Assembly (NCBI GenBank): GCA_964007875.1
Contig: CAXGAH010000013.1
Span: forward strand, 4,374-68,373
DNA from: UBA1275 sp002323515
GTDB lineage: Bacteria; Bacteroidota; Rhodothermia; Balneolales; Balneolaceae
Direction: 5' to 3'
Length of the DNA stretch: 64,000 nucleotides
The translations under genes and the position numbers were made by a program. Shown here piece by piece: positions 44,601 to 52,724 of the stretch. Within the stretch, counting starts at the first letter, position 1, and each line of letters begins with the position of its first letter. The notes under the pieces were generated by a model. It was not told the origin of the DNA. It worked only from the letters and a program-made list of their open reading frames with translations, and made no database searches.

Positions 44601-44916
44601 TTTGAAAAACACTAAGCCCATCATTAGAAAATGCGATAATTGTATTATTATCTGTTACATAAATCTCATTAATTTGAGTGTTTAATAAAGATGTAGGATC
44701 ATTTAGACTTGATTGATATTGATAAATTCGACCATCAATTAGGGCATTTAAACCTTCATTTGTTCCAATCCAAATAATTCCCAGGTCATCAGATTTAATG
44801 GACTCAACATAATTAGATGATAATCCATTTATGGTTTGTGATATTTGAGCATTTAAAAATTGGTGAAAGGCAACAAAAACTATTAGTAACGCTAAATTCT
44901 TTTTTTGGAAAAACAT
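41683..44916 (-). CDS. Sensor phosphatase: beta-propeller, Y_Y_Y, transmembrane helix, SpoIIE PP2C
   Basis: 1077 residues. A signal peptide (LALLIVFVAFHQFLNAQ) leads to a long periplasmic part of propeller-type repeats (GIIWIGTNEGLNAL, KIWIATDRGINII, FLWVATQNGLTKY, DGILFVQSGQG), then a Y_Y_Y-like domain and one membrane helix at about 804-824. A charged coiled coil follows, then a SpoIIE/PP2C phosphatase from about 855. Metal-site motifs are GGDYFDF, GDATGHG, MSDGLPEL and DDITLVV. The layout is that of hybrid two-component regulators with the kinase replaced by a phosphatase. It is the expected partner that dephosphorylates the STAS protein encoded on the opposite strand. The ligand is unknown. 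Confidence 0.92.
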   Translation of the reverse strand: MFFQKKNLALLIVFVAFHQFLNAQISQTINGLSSNYVESIKSDDLGIIWIGTNEGLNALIDGRIYQYQSSLNDPTSLLNTQINEIYVTDNNTIIAFSNDGLSVFQRSNNSFKQIRTETRPISMYEDPFSNDIYIATENNGLITLDNNLEIRQFYKFDVFDPSTISTNNLTSLTDKSGIYFEQNKIWIATDRGINIIDRSDSSVSRRLENANGSLSSNVINGFSSIKINSSMIEPRSDYLLIGTDRGLDIYDRDNDNLINQKQFVNSDVKNIIKINSKLFALLVNSKLTLLEYDSINQRFESKIIEASNDNLSVKKIHKEGDYLLVSGENFVSVYDNEYKIIFEKITDYSITEIDIKGDFLWVATQNGLTKYNLRGSFIIRSGDGVDYFSRNEYYEITLKDDIFFVRNMSDENNYEIEVPEDFVNDDNKKIILKNNYLLAFGNSTLHFYNLDFSFFALQFSYNFELEWGEVNNIELNDESFYVTTNNSTYEFESDLDSFSDFTFYFPKSEYIYDELLSPNVPPRFIDIERVDNNLWISSDIKNISIHQIDNLDSLLIPSFSSIGSDALNTLNRIDNLYYVKENDIMYGGTNGRGLYTFDLESNNINRITKEDGLLSNNISDIYYQDGILFVQSGQGINLIKDGKIRSITEEDGLFMTSFNKNSIHQIDSANIVLSGSDGLYQFDYGDLYEIDASNEIKLFKVIGYDKFNNPYPIQIVDNKIQIDYQITSLLFDVYIGNHYKSDNNRFYYSINNDQYNANINGSQIVISSLPYYGSELSIYLVDANGNRSLNEIDIAITNKPPFWFSYQALLFYVIALIGIYWLIQKRRVEKAKDEFEKERREKELNEARDLQQSLLPKITPATTIFDISTYLQSATEMGGDYFDFIEFEDKLYSICGDATGHGVTSGIMVSVTKAGLNGVELNSPSTMLSKLNTIVKKVNFGRIRMSLSVVKLEENTIEISSAAMPPYFIYSAKNNKLNEVLIPNLPLGGLSLTQYESKKHDFEVGDILVMMSDGLPELPNESNELLDYEAIYNEIFDNIDKSAKQISNALLGLGKKWRSHLDDLPDDITLVVIKKVA

Positions 44917-44935
44917 TAGTTACTTATATCCATTT

Positions 44936-46492
44936 TTAGAGTTGGCGTTTAGCAAGCATTTGAACTAATGCGGCTCCGCGCGTTGCAAATGTATTTTCAG
45001 CGACACTTTTCATAATGGTCGTGCTTTTTTCCGTATTTCCATTACCTCTCAGCGCTAAAGCATAGAAATAACTATGATAATTATCATCGTCCATTTCTAT
45101 ATTTGATACTTTAGAGTAATAATTTATTGCTGCTTGATTATCACCACTCATCAGTGCAGCATAGCCACTATATTTATGATATAAAGTTAAGGCATTAGGA
45201 TCTTGACTAAGATTTTTTTCAAGTAATGTTTTCAACCGATTGAGTTGTGGTTCTATATTAGATGAACCAAAAATAATATCTTTCCAAATCCTGAGTTCTA
45301 GTAGATATATATCATTATTGTTTTTCAATGCTAAAAGTTGTTCACGGCTTGCTCCAGAAGTTAAATATGAGTTCAACTCGTTTCTTTTAAATCCAGCTAA
45401 CTGTTGCAACGATTTATTTGCCCCTTGTTCATCCTGATTGTGCAAATATGAAATAAATATATTCTCTTCCATAAGTGTGATGTTAGCAGTTTTCCACTCT
45501 TGATCTTGATTTGAGCTGTTAATTTCACTGCGCATTCTAGTAAAAGCAATTATTGCTTGCTCATAATCTCTTTCATAAAAATAGGTGAATACAGGATATT
45601 GGAAGTAGGTTGGTTTTTGTCTGAAATCTAAAACATCAAGACTCTCATCATATAATTTTCTTGCTTCTCTATAATTGCCGCTAAAAGTTTCTACATGCCC
45701 AAGCATTAACATAATATTTGAATATGTAAAATCTGTTTCGTTTGGTTCACCCATCAATAATCTAGCACTTTGATATGACTGCTTCGCCATACTTAAATTA
45801 TTCTGTCCTCGATAAACATTACCTAAAAATCGTTGTGGCCCTGGATTTTTTGGTTGTATACTCGCAGCTCTCATTAGATAACTCGCCGCTAAGTCTGTAT
45901 CTCTTTCTTCAATTGGAAAATTAACTATGTCATTATCAACGGGAAAATGTAATTGTGCTCTTCGAAATAATGCTGGAAATGAATTGGGATTTTGCTCTAA
46001 GATTTCTGCATATCTTGAATCCTTAGCATATGGGTCCTTCAAATCATTTTTTAAATCTGCAGATACTAAGCGTAGTTGGTAATATTCTGGATATGTAGAA
46101 ATTAAGTCATCAATTATTTTATCTGCTAGAACAGTATTTAAGTTAATAAACTGTTGGTAAGTAGCTTCGATTAGTTTTTCTTCAATTTCAGAGACATTAG
46201 ATCTATTTTCGTAAGCATTATTCAGGTTTACTCTATAAGTAGCGTTTTGAAGTAAAAGTGAATTATATGTCTTTGCGAAATAAAAGTTGGGATCAAGTTT
46301 TAATATTTCTTCCAATAGAGGCGGGTTATCATTACCTCTAAATTCTTCAGCATTAGCCATTACTGTCCTCATTAATTCTAATGCTTTTTCAGAATTAGTA
46401 GTTAGAGGTATCAATTTAGACTCTTGAGCAAAAATTGTAGCTGCATATAACGCTACACTAAAAGTAAGTGCAAGAACTTTAAAAGCTTTCAT
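44936..46492 (-). CDS. Exported TPR-repeat protein of unknown function
   Basis: 518 residues with a signal peptide (VLALTFSVALYAATIFAQ). The rest is mostly helical with TPR-like pairs: RAASIQPKNPGPQRFLGNVYRGQNNLSMAKQSYQSARLL, GNYREARKLYDESLDV and ALTLYHKYSGYAALMSGDNQAAINYYSKV. It lies 19 bases upstream of the phosphatase gene on the same strand and shares its AT-rich composition, so it may work with the periplasmic propeller domain; that is inference. Confidence 0.85.
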   Translation of the reverse strand: MKAFKVLALTFSVALYAATIFAQESKLIPLTTNSEKALELMRTVMANAEEFRGNDNPPLLEEILKLDPNFYFAKTYNSLLLQNATYRVNLNNAYENRSNVSEIEEKLIEATYQQFINLNTVLADKIIDDLISTYPEYYQLRLVSADLKNDLKDPYAKDSRYAEILEQNPNSFPALFRRAQLHFPVDNDIVNFPIEERDTDLAASYLMRAASIQPKNPGPQRFLGNVYRGQNNLSMAKQSYQSARLLMGEPNETDFTYSNIMLMLGHVETFSGNYREARKLYDESLDVLDFRQKPTYFQYPVFTYFYERDYEQAIIAFTRMRSEINSSNQDQEWKTANITLMEENIFISYLHNQDEQGANKSLQQLAGFKRNELNSYLTSGASREQLLALKNNNDIYLLELRIWKDIIFGSSNIEPQLNRLKTLLEKNLSQDPNALTLYHKYSGYAALMSGDNQAAINYYSKVSNIEMDDDNYHSYFYALALRGNGNTEKSTTIMKSVAENTFATRGAALVQMLAKRQL

Positions 46493-46513
46493 TTTATAAC
46501 TAATTATTTACGG

Positions 46514-46870
46514 TTAGTCGATTGGTTGATTTTCGCCATTTGGTAATATGCCGTCATCAAAAGATTGCATTACTGGCACAGCATTATCTTGCATTAGTGG
46601 AGCTCCACCCTGCAGAATGCTATTTTCTGTTTCCGGTTTATCAATTACAAAATTAGCAAGTACGCACAAAATAAGAAAAGCGCCTCCCAAGTAAGATGTC
46701 GCCTTTGATAATAAATCAGCCGTTCTTCTTGCACCAAGTCCAGAACTTCCCCCCATTGATGTTGCACCGATTCCTGAAAGACCTTGCCCAGTCCCGTTCT
46801 GAAGTAATACCACAACAATTAGTAACGCGCAAATAATTGCAATAGTAATTATTAGTATTGTATATAACAT
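46514..46870 (-). CDS. secG: Preprotein translocase subunit SecG
   Basis: 118 residues with two membrane helices (IIITIAIICALLIVVVLLQNG and GGAFLILCVLANFVI) separated by the Gly/Ser-rich GLSGIGATSMGGSSGLGARRTADLLSKAT loop, the SecG hallmark. SecG assists SecYEG-mediated export. A polar C-terminal tail of about 35 residues is typical of this phylum. Base composition is normal, unlike the TPR gene that follows 21 bases downstream. Confidence 0.95.
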   Translation of the reverse strand: MLYTILIITIAIICALLIVVVLLQNGTGQGLSGIGATSMGGSSGLGARRTADLLSKATSYLGGAFLILCVLANFVIDKPETENSILQGGAPLMQDNAVPVMQSFDDGILPNGENQPID

Positions 46871-47122
46871 AATGACATTAATTATCTTGTAAATAGTTAT
46901 TAGATTACAAAGAATATATCAATAATTGTCTTGTATACCAATGCTTATTGGATAGGTAGAAGCAAACTAAAATCAAGTTTTCTAGGTATAATAGGAAGCA
47001 AGTTTTAGCTTAACATTAATGAGTGACTTTAAAGTTAATGCCAAACTTTTTCTAAGCTCTTACGAGGGTGTTTTCTAAATTCTCAATAAATATAATAGTT
47101 AATTGATATGGTGATTCTTTAG

Positions 47123-48103
47123 ATGATAAATCCGCTATTTAATTATAAAGAAAGAAGATTTCGTTCCGGTCTACGAATTACATTCTTTTGTTTAAGTATG
47201 CCATTTTTAGTTGGGCTTATACAATATATCCCTATGGCAGGTTGGCAATGGATGTTCGTTCCACCCTGTGTCTACATCTGTTACCGATTGAACTTATTTT
47301 TAACGGATCATCGAATTACTAAAGATAATCCATGGTACCAAGGTGGATTGTATTGGAATTCAACTTCACTAACACACTATATAGCTGGTTGGGTAATTGG
47401 TTTGCTAGCATTAAGTTTAATGGTTGGGATTGGTTTTTTATTAGGTTTTTTTAGTGTAGAATCAGCAGGTTATATGACGCAATATGCACCCGAAAGTATG
47501 GCTATTAATGATCGCACTCAGTTAGTCAGTACATCTGCATCATGGTACTACTCTATCTTTCTATTTCTTTTTCAAATGTTGGCAGTTGGGTTCTATGAAG
47601 AAGTTATGCTGAGGGGGTATGTGCTTATTAATCTTAAGGAAGGGATTCGGTGGAAGTGTATTTCTGATAGGACAGCGCTCATTATTGCCGTTATGCTATC
47701 ATCCCTGCTATTTTCTATGGCTCATCTGCTCAATCCTAGTGCGTCTATTATCACCTTTATAACCATTAGTTTAGCAGGTATTTTATTGGCTTTTCCTTTC
47801 ATAAGGACAGGTAACCTAGCCCTTTCTATAGGTCTACATAGTGCATGGAATTTTATTTTAGGAGGGGTATTTGGGTTTAAGGTAAGTGGGCTATCTTGGT
47901 CGGTATCCATTCTATATGTTCAATCAACCGGACCAGATTGGTGGACAGGAGGTTTATTTGGTCCAGAAGCCGGTATATCGGGGGTAATTGCCATGTTATT
48001 GTCTCTGTTGCTGATTTTTATTTTTTTACAAAAATATTCTACGCATCAAAGCATTCACAGTAATTGGTTAAATCCTGCTAAAAGGGATGAGATTATCGGA
48101 TGA
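47123..48103 (+). CDS. CPBP family intramembrane glutamic protease
   Basis: A 326-residue membrane protein with about eight hydrophobic segments. CPBP/Rce1-type motifs are present: EExxxR as FYEEVMLRGYVL, the second as FSMAHLLNPS and the third as GLHSAWNFI. These give the Glu and His residues of the intramembrane active site. Substrate is unknown; family members act in CAAX-like processing or bacteriocin immunity. Divergent from secG; no operon partners. Confidence 0.9.
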   Translation: MINPLFNYKERRFRSGLRITFFCLSMPFLVGLIQYIPMAGWQWMFVPPCVYICYRLNLFLTDHRITKDNPWYQGGLYWNSTSLTHYIAGWVIGLLALSLMVGIGFLLGFFSVESAGYMTQYAPESMAINDRTQLVSTSASWYYSIFLFLFQMLAVGFYEEVMLRGYVLINLKEGIRWKCISDRTALIIAVMLSSLLFSMAHLLNPSASIITFITISLAGILLAFPFIRTGNLALSIGLHSAWNFILGGVFGFKVSGLSWSVSILYVQSTGPDWWTGGLFGPEAGISGVIAMLLSLLLIFIFLQKYSTHQSIHSNWLNPAKRDEIIG

Positions 48104-48269
48104 CTTTTATATATTAGTCATTGCTGACCAACGGGTTAAAGGTTTAATGGCCCAGTGAATAGTTTAAATCATTAGATCTGTAGTATCAGAATAGTTTAAG
48201 TGTAGAGAAGGAGAAGAGGCGAAGTTTTGACGTGTGAAAGCTTAAAAATACATCCAAGTATCTGAGCTA

Positions 48270-48316
48270 TAAAAAAAACAGGATCTTCGAAAAACGAGCA
48301 TTCAGAGAATCCTGTA
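48270..48316 (-). terminator. Intrinsic terminator after the oxoamine synthase gene
   Basis: On the minus strand ACAGGAT (48315-48309) pairs with ATCCTGT (48284-48278) around a long loop that can form a further short TTC/GAA stem, followed by T7 (48277-48271). It starts 12 bases after the gene stop. Confidence 0.7.
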
Positions 48317-48326
48317 AACGATTTTT

Positions 48327-49553
48327 TTAAGCGCTTATTTTAGAGGCTTCTTTTTCAACAAAGGCTTTGATTGCTTCAAACGCGGTGAGCGTTTTTTCAA
48401 TATGTTCATCATTATGAGCAGCCGTTGGGATGAGTCGGATTAGTACTACCCCTTTTGGAACGACGGGATAAGCAACACCACTCACAAAAATACCGTGCTC
48501 TTCACGCATAATACGCATGATATCCTGGCATAAATCAGTACTTCCTTGGGTTAAGACAGGGGTAACCGGACTTTCAGAAGGCAACACATTGTATCCAATA
48601 TTAATAAGCCCTTCGCGTAATTTTAAGGTGTTGGACCAAAGTTTTTCTCTCCACTCTGGATGTAGGCGAATCATTTTGAGTCGCTCCCTAGCAGTAGCTA
48701 CAATTGGCATAGGTAATGACTTAGCAAATATCTGGCTTCGTACATTCGCCTTTAGGAATTGAATGACTCTAGGTTCTGAGGCAACAAAAGCGCCAATTAA
48801 AGCAACCGCCTTAGCGAATGTACCGAAGTAGACATCGATTCCATCTTGACATTCGAGTTGAGTACCTGTTCCTGATCCATCATGTCCCAAAGTTCCAAAC
48901 CCATGAGCATCATCGACAAGTAAGCGAAAAGGAACTTCCTCTTTCAACTTGATAATTTCAGGAAGAATACCTAAATCACCAGTCATTCCAAATACTCCTT
49001 CCGTAACAACAAGTATGGAAGAATTGTCTTTTTTCTTTGCTGCTGCCCGGTATAACTGCTTTTTGAAACTTTCTATGTCATTATGTTTGAATACAGATTT
49101 ATCCGCCATTGCTAATTGTTTACCGTCCACTATACAAGCATGGCTCAACTCATCATAAATTAGATAGTCATTTCGGTCAACTAAGGCATGAACTACACTC
49201 ATTATACCTTGATAACCGAAATTTAAAAGCTGTGCATCTTCTTTGTGGACAAAGGCAGCTAGTTCTTTTTCAAGGGCTTCATGCTCGTCTGAATTACCTG
49301 TCATTAAACGAGCACCCATGGGCGCACTCAGGCTGTATTTTGCTGTAGCCTCTGCATCAATTTGTTTAATTTTTTCATTACTACCCACACCTAAATAATC
49401 ATTTATGCTCCAAACGACCATATTTTTTCCATTAAATTTCATTTCAGGTCCAAGAGGCCCTTCTAATTTTGGAAAAGTATAATAGCCATATCCGGCTGAT
49501 GTGAAAGGTCCGAGGGGGCTAGGGCGATTTGCCAGCTTATCAAATAAATCCAT
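48327..49553 (-). CDS. Alpha-oxoamine synthase, serine palmitoyltransferase-like
   Basis: A 408-residue PLP enzyme of the BioF/KBL/SPT group that condenses an amino acid with an acyl-CoA. Signatures are VWSINDYLGVG, SAPMGARLMTGNSDEHEALE, LLNFGYQG, DELSHACIVDG, RLLVDDAHGFGTLG, and the PLP lysine in VYFGTFAKAVALIGAF. The opening FDKLANRPSPLGPF and the FTFPKLEGPLGPEM-like stretch resemble serine palmitoyltransferases of Bacteroidota, which start sphingolipid synthesis. BioF is less likely because no bio gene is nearby. It is a single-gene unit with its own terminator. Confidence 0.88.
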   Translation of the reverse strand: MDLFDKLANRPSPLGPFTSAGYGYYTFPKLEGPLGPEMKFNGKNMVVWSINDYLGVGSNEKIKQIDAEATAKYSLSAPMGARLMTGNSDEHEALEKELAAFVHKEDAQLLNFGYQGIMSVVHALVDRNDYLIYDELSHACIVDGKQLAMADKSVFKHNDIESFKKQLYRAAAKKKDNSSILVVTEGVFGMTGDLGILPEIIKLKEEVPFRLLVDDAHGFGTLGHDGSGTGTQLECQDGIDVYFGTFAKAVALIGAFVASEPRVIQFLKANVRSQIFAKSLPMPIVATARERLKMIRLHPEWREKLWSNTLKLREGLINIGYNVLPSESPVTPVLTQGSTDLCQDIMRIMREEHGIFVSGVAYPVVPKGVVLIRLIPTAAHNDEHIEKTLTAFEAIKAFVEKEASKISA

Positions 49554-49749
49554 TAGCTAGAATAGTAGTTAAATAAGGGTTATACCGAAGTATATTTTTA
49601 ATTTTGTATCAGCGACAGAGGCCAAAATTCAATAACGGAAGTCAACAAAGAAATTAGTGATGAATGATGAACTATGCAGAGTTTTAAATTTAAGAATTAA
49701 TTGAGATTTTAATTTAAGAAAGTTTGTGTATAACTAAAAAAATGAGCAA

Positions 49750-51180
49750 TTATTTATTTAAATAATCAGGGCGAACGATAAATAGACCATTGCGTATGTC
49801 ACTAATTAGAATAATACTACTGGGTAAATAAGGATAATTACCCCATGAGCCATTCCAGTTTGCGTCATTATGGCTTGGCTCAGAATCAAAATAAGCTACT
49901 TCGTTAAGTTTTGCATTATGTACATCAAGTAAATCGAAAACCCGAAGGCCGCTACTGTAATTAGATTGTATCAAATAATCACCTCTTACAAATAGGTTGT
50001 GATCAATAGAGTTGGTATTGTGTGTGTGATATCCTAAAAAAGTGGGTTCATTGATGATGGATACATCCCAAATATAAGTCTTGGTGTTACGCCCAAAATT
50101 GAGCTCATCTAATTCATCATTCATTAAAAAGTATCGATGATCTTCTGTAAGCCAACCTTGATGAGAATACCCCATATCTGGGTGTGAGGTTGTTGATAAA
50201 GTTTTAGGATTATTTTTGTTATTTACGTCGGTAATTACAATAGCTCCTTCAGCAGAACTAAAGCACAATTCTTTATCTTTATGTTGGTCGTCAGGTCCGT
50301 TATATATAATGCATTGTGTGTCATGTATATATCCAATCCCTGCACTGAAGAGTGAATACACCTCGGTTGCTGGATCACTATAACAACCAGCAAAAGTTGG
50401 ATTTTTAGGTATATTTAGATCGATTATGTGTAAACCTGTTTTATTCCTAGAACCACAGGTATCTGCTTGAGTTACACCAACAGCATATCCAAATCCTGTA
50501 GCTTCGTTAATGGCTATATTGTGGGCATTACCCAGTAAATTGTAGAGCGCGTCTTCTTTGAATTGCATAAAATCACCTTCGAAGGCCCGTAGCCTAGTTA
50601 AATCGAAAACTTGCATGCCATGAATCTGTCCATCAGAAACGACAAACATGTGGTTATTAAATACTTTCATATCCCTCCACGTAGAACCTTGAGTTACCAT
50701 CTTAGCTGTGGTACTACTTCCCAGTCCTATATTGCATGCTGGAAAATCGTCCAAGCCAAATGAAGTATGCTTTAAAGGAAAATCAGATTCATCTAATTTA
50801 CCAACTACAATGGGTTCATTAGGCTTAGTAACATCAACAAAGCTTACGCCATCTGTTAAGCCTACTAATGCATACTCTTTAGATGTTTCAATATCAAACC
50901 AACCCCAAATATCATTAACCTGTTGTCCACCCAAGTCTGTTGGGGTTAGATGAGCATACAAACTAAGGTTTGAGCAGGGGTATAAATCAGCGGCCAGATT
51001 ATTCTCACAAGGATTATTAGCGACCTCAAAATCTGTATTCTGCTCCTCGGTTTCACCAGCATTGCTAGGACTTGATTCAAGACTACATCCAACCAAACAG
51101 AAAAGAAAAAGCCCAAACCACCAACTTTTGGCTTGTATTCCTATTAACCAGGAGTATGGATAATCGCATATTTGGGTCAC
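49750..51180 (-). CDS. Choice-of-anchor B / LVIVD-repeat lipoprotein
   Basis: 476 residues. The start is a GTG at 51180; no in-frame ATG is available before the signal region. A hydrophobic stretch with a lipobox (FLFCLVGC) leads to an Asp/Ser-rich spacer and then a beta-propeller of LVIVD-type repeats: EYALVGLTDGVSFVDVTKPNEPIVVG, LHIIDLNIPKNPTFAGCY, AIVITDVNNKNNPKTL and YIWDVSIINEPTFLG. This matches the choice-of-anchor B family. Its role is unknown; such proteins are surface or outer-membrane anchored. Several Cys pairs suggest disulfides. Confidence 0.87.
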   Translation of the reverse strand: MTQICDYPYSWLIGIQAKSWWFGLFLFCLVGCSLESSPSNAGETEEQNTDFEVANNPCENNLAADLYPCSNLSLYAHLTPTDLGGQQVNDIWGWFDIETSKEYALVGLTDGVSFVDVTKPNEPIVVGKLDESDFPLKHTSFGLDDFPACNIGLGSSTTAKMVTQGSTWRDMKVFNNHMFVVSDGQIHGMQVFDLTRLRAFEGDFMQFKEDALYNLLGNAHNIAINEATGFGYAVGVTQADTCGSRNKTGLHIIDLNIPKNPTFAGCYSDPATEVYSLFSAGIGYIHDTQCIIYNGPDDQHKDKELCFSSAEGAIVITDVNNKNNPKTLSTTSHPDMGYSHQGWLTEDHRYFLMNDELDELNFGRNTKTYIWDVSIINEPTFLGYHTHNTNSIDHNLFVRGDYLIQSNYSSGLRVFDLLDVHNAKLNEVAYFDSEPSHNDANWNGSWGNYPYLPSSIILISDIRNGLFIVRPDYLNK

Positions 51181-51392
51181 TGGTAATGAGTTTATTTTTT
51201 TTTCTAATAATATTTTTTAATAGAGTAAGTCCTAATCTAAATATTTTTTACAACATAAGAGTGTAAAGATTGAGGGTTAAATCGCAAATGTATTTTGTGT
51301 TACCAATTTAACTCTATGTATAGAGTCGATTAACTTTAAGGCATTACATATATTGTCTCTAGGCACAAATTGACCATCTTATCCCATAATCT

Positions 51393-52538
51393 ATGAAAAG
51401 TACCCACATCGAAACAGTTGCTATACATGGTAGCATGAGAGTTAATAACACTCAAAATAGTCCTATTGTGCCGGGTATTGAATTATCTACCATTTACGAG
51501 CATGCGAAAGATGGACACAGACAAGGAGATTTAAAGTATAGTCGTTTGCAAAACCCTAACCGTCTAGAACTAGAAGCCGTGTTAAGCGATTTGGAAAAGG
51601 GTGCAGAGGCGGCTGCTTTTTCCTCTGGGATTGCAGCCATTAATGCGGTTTTTCAAACCCTCTCTCATGGCGATCATGTACTCATACCCAATGATGTTTA
51701 CTTCGGCACCCGAAAGTTAATGTGGGAGTTTTCGGATCGATGGGGGCTGGAAATTGATTTTGTGGATATGACAAATTTGGAAGTCGTGGAAGCCGCCGCA
51801 AAGAAGAATACCAGAATGATATGGATTGAAACCCCGTCCAATCCTCAGATGTTCATTACCGATATTGAGGCTATGGTGAAATGGGCGGCTGATCGGAACG
51901 TGGTGGTTGCCGTAGATAATACTTGGCCTACGCCCTTCAATATGAACCCTATAGACTTTGGAGTTGACGTAGTTATTCACTCTACAACCAAATATTTGGG
52001 AGGCCATTCTGACCTTATTGGTGGGGCAGTTATTGCTAAAGAATCCGGACCTTTAATGGATCGGATACGAAGTGTGCAGATTGTTCAAGGAGGCGTGCCT
52101 TCTCCTTTCGATGCTTGGATGTTGTGCCGAAGTATTCGCAGTTTCCCTTACCGCATGAGAGCACACAATGAAAATGCCTCCCAATTAGCAGCATTCATGA
52201 CCCATTTACCGGGCATTGAAGAGGTATTCTACCCTGGTTTAGTCTCCAATCCAGGGCATAAAATTGCCAAAACTCAGATGCGAGCTTTTGGCGGGATGAT
52301 ATCTTTTCTGGTCTCTGCTGGAGAGCCCGCGGCTAAAAAAATGGTCGGATCATCCCTAATAATTAAGGCCGCTACGAGTCTGGGTGGTATTGAAAGTATA
52401 TGGGAGCACAGAAAATCTACGGAGGGTCCTTTATCAAAGACCCCGGATAATCTAATTCGATTAAGTGTGGGCTTAGAGCACATTGACGATTTAAAATTGG
52501 ATCTTCAGCAGGCGCTAGAATCATCACTTACTATATAG
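51393..52538 (+). CDS. Cys/Met metabolism PLP enzyme, cystathionine gamma-synthase/lyase-like
   Basis: A 381-residue PLP enzyme of the trans-sulfuration family. Seen: YSRLQNPNRLELEAVLSDLE, AFSSGIAAINAVF, VAVDNTWPTPFNMNP, the PLP lysine in IHSTTKYLGGHSDLIGG, and the closing RLSVGLEHIDDL. The family includes cystathionine gamma-synthase, gamma-lyase, beta-lyase and O-acetylhomoserine sulfhydrylase, which cannot be separated safely here. The 212-base region upstream was searched by eye for a SAM riboswitch and none was seen. A 14-base repeat overlaps the stop codon. Confidence 0.9.
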   Translation: MKSTHIETVAIHGSMRVNNTQNSPIVPGIELSTIYEHAKDGHRQGDLKYSRLQNPNRLELEAVLSDLEKGAEAAAFSSGIAAINAVFQTLSHGDHVLIPNDVYFGTRKLMWEFSDRWGLEIDFVDMTNLEVVEAAAKKNTRMIWIETPSNPQMFITDIEAMVKWAADRNVVVAVDNTWPTPFNMNPIDFGVDVVIHSTTKYLGGHSDLIGGAVIAKESGPLMDRIRSVQIVQGGVPSPFDAWMLCRSIRSFPYRMRAHNENASQLAAFMTHLPGIEEVFYPGLVSNPGHKIAKTQMRAFGGMISFLVSAGEPAAKKMVGSSLIIKAATSLGGIESIWEHRKSTEGPLSKTPDNLIRLSVGLEHIDDLKLDLQQALESSLTI

Positions 52539-52582
52539 TCAGTTATGCCGGCTTGATGCGCAATACTTACTATATAGTAAGT
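52526..52582. repeat. Repeated ACTTACTATATAGT element, one copy a perfect palindrome
   Basis: ACTTACTATATAGT occurs at 52526-52539, across the stop codon of the upstream gene, and again at 52565-52578. The second copy extends to an 18-base perfect palindrome (52565-52582). The copies are 39 bases apart, in direct orientation. It may be a regulator site, a transcription stop element or the trace of a small duplication. Confidence 0.55.
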
Positions 52583-52600
52583 GCCTACAGAGGCTTTTTT
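52579..52600 (+). terminator. Possible weak intrinsic terminator
   Basis: GCCT (52583-52586) and AGGC (52591-52594) pair around a four-base loop, with AA before and T6 after (52595-52600). The stem is short, so termination is uncertain. It lies 40 bases after the PLP enzyme stop. Confidence 0.4.
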
Positions 52601-52724
52601 GTCTGCTTTTAAGCAATTTTATGATTTGATGTCTTAAAAATAATAGAGAACTTTGATATGTATATAAAAAAATCTGAAGACACAGACTCAAAATAAATCT
52701 ACTATAAACACAATTAATTAGATT

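Noticed and set aside
49740..49770. AT-only hairpin (ATTATTT/AAATAAT) across the stop of the LVIVD lipoprotein gene
   Set aside because: It has no G-C pairs and no T tract in the right place, so it is unlikely to act as a terminator.
51181..51392. SAM riboswitch before the cystathionine-synthase-like gene
   Set aside because: Searched by eye for the SAM-I core and conserved helices; none seen. The stretch is AT-rich with no strong stem set.
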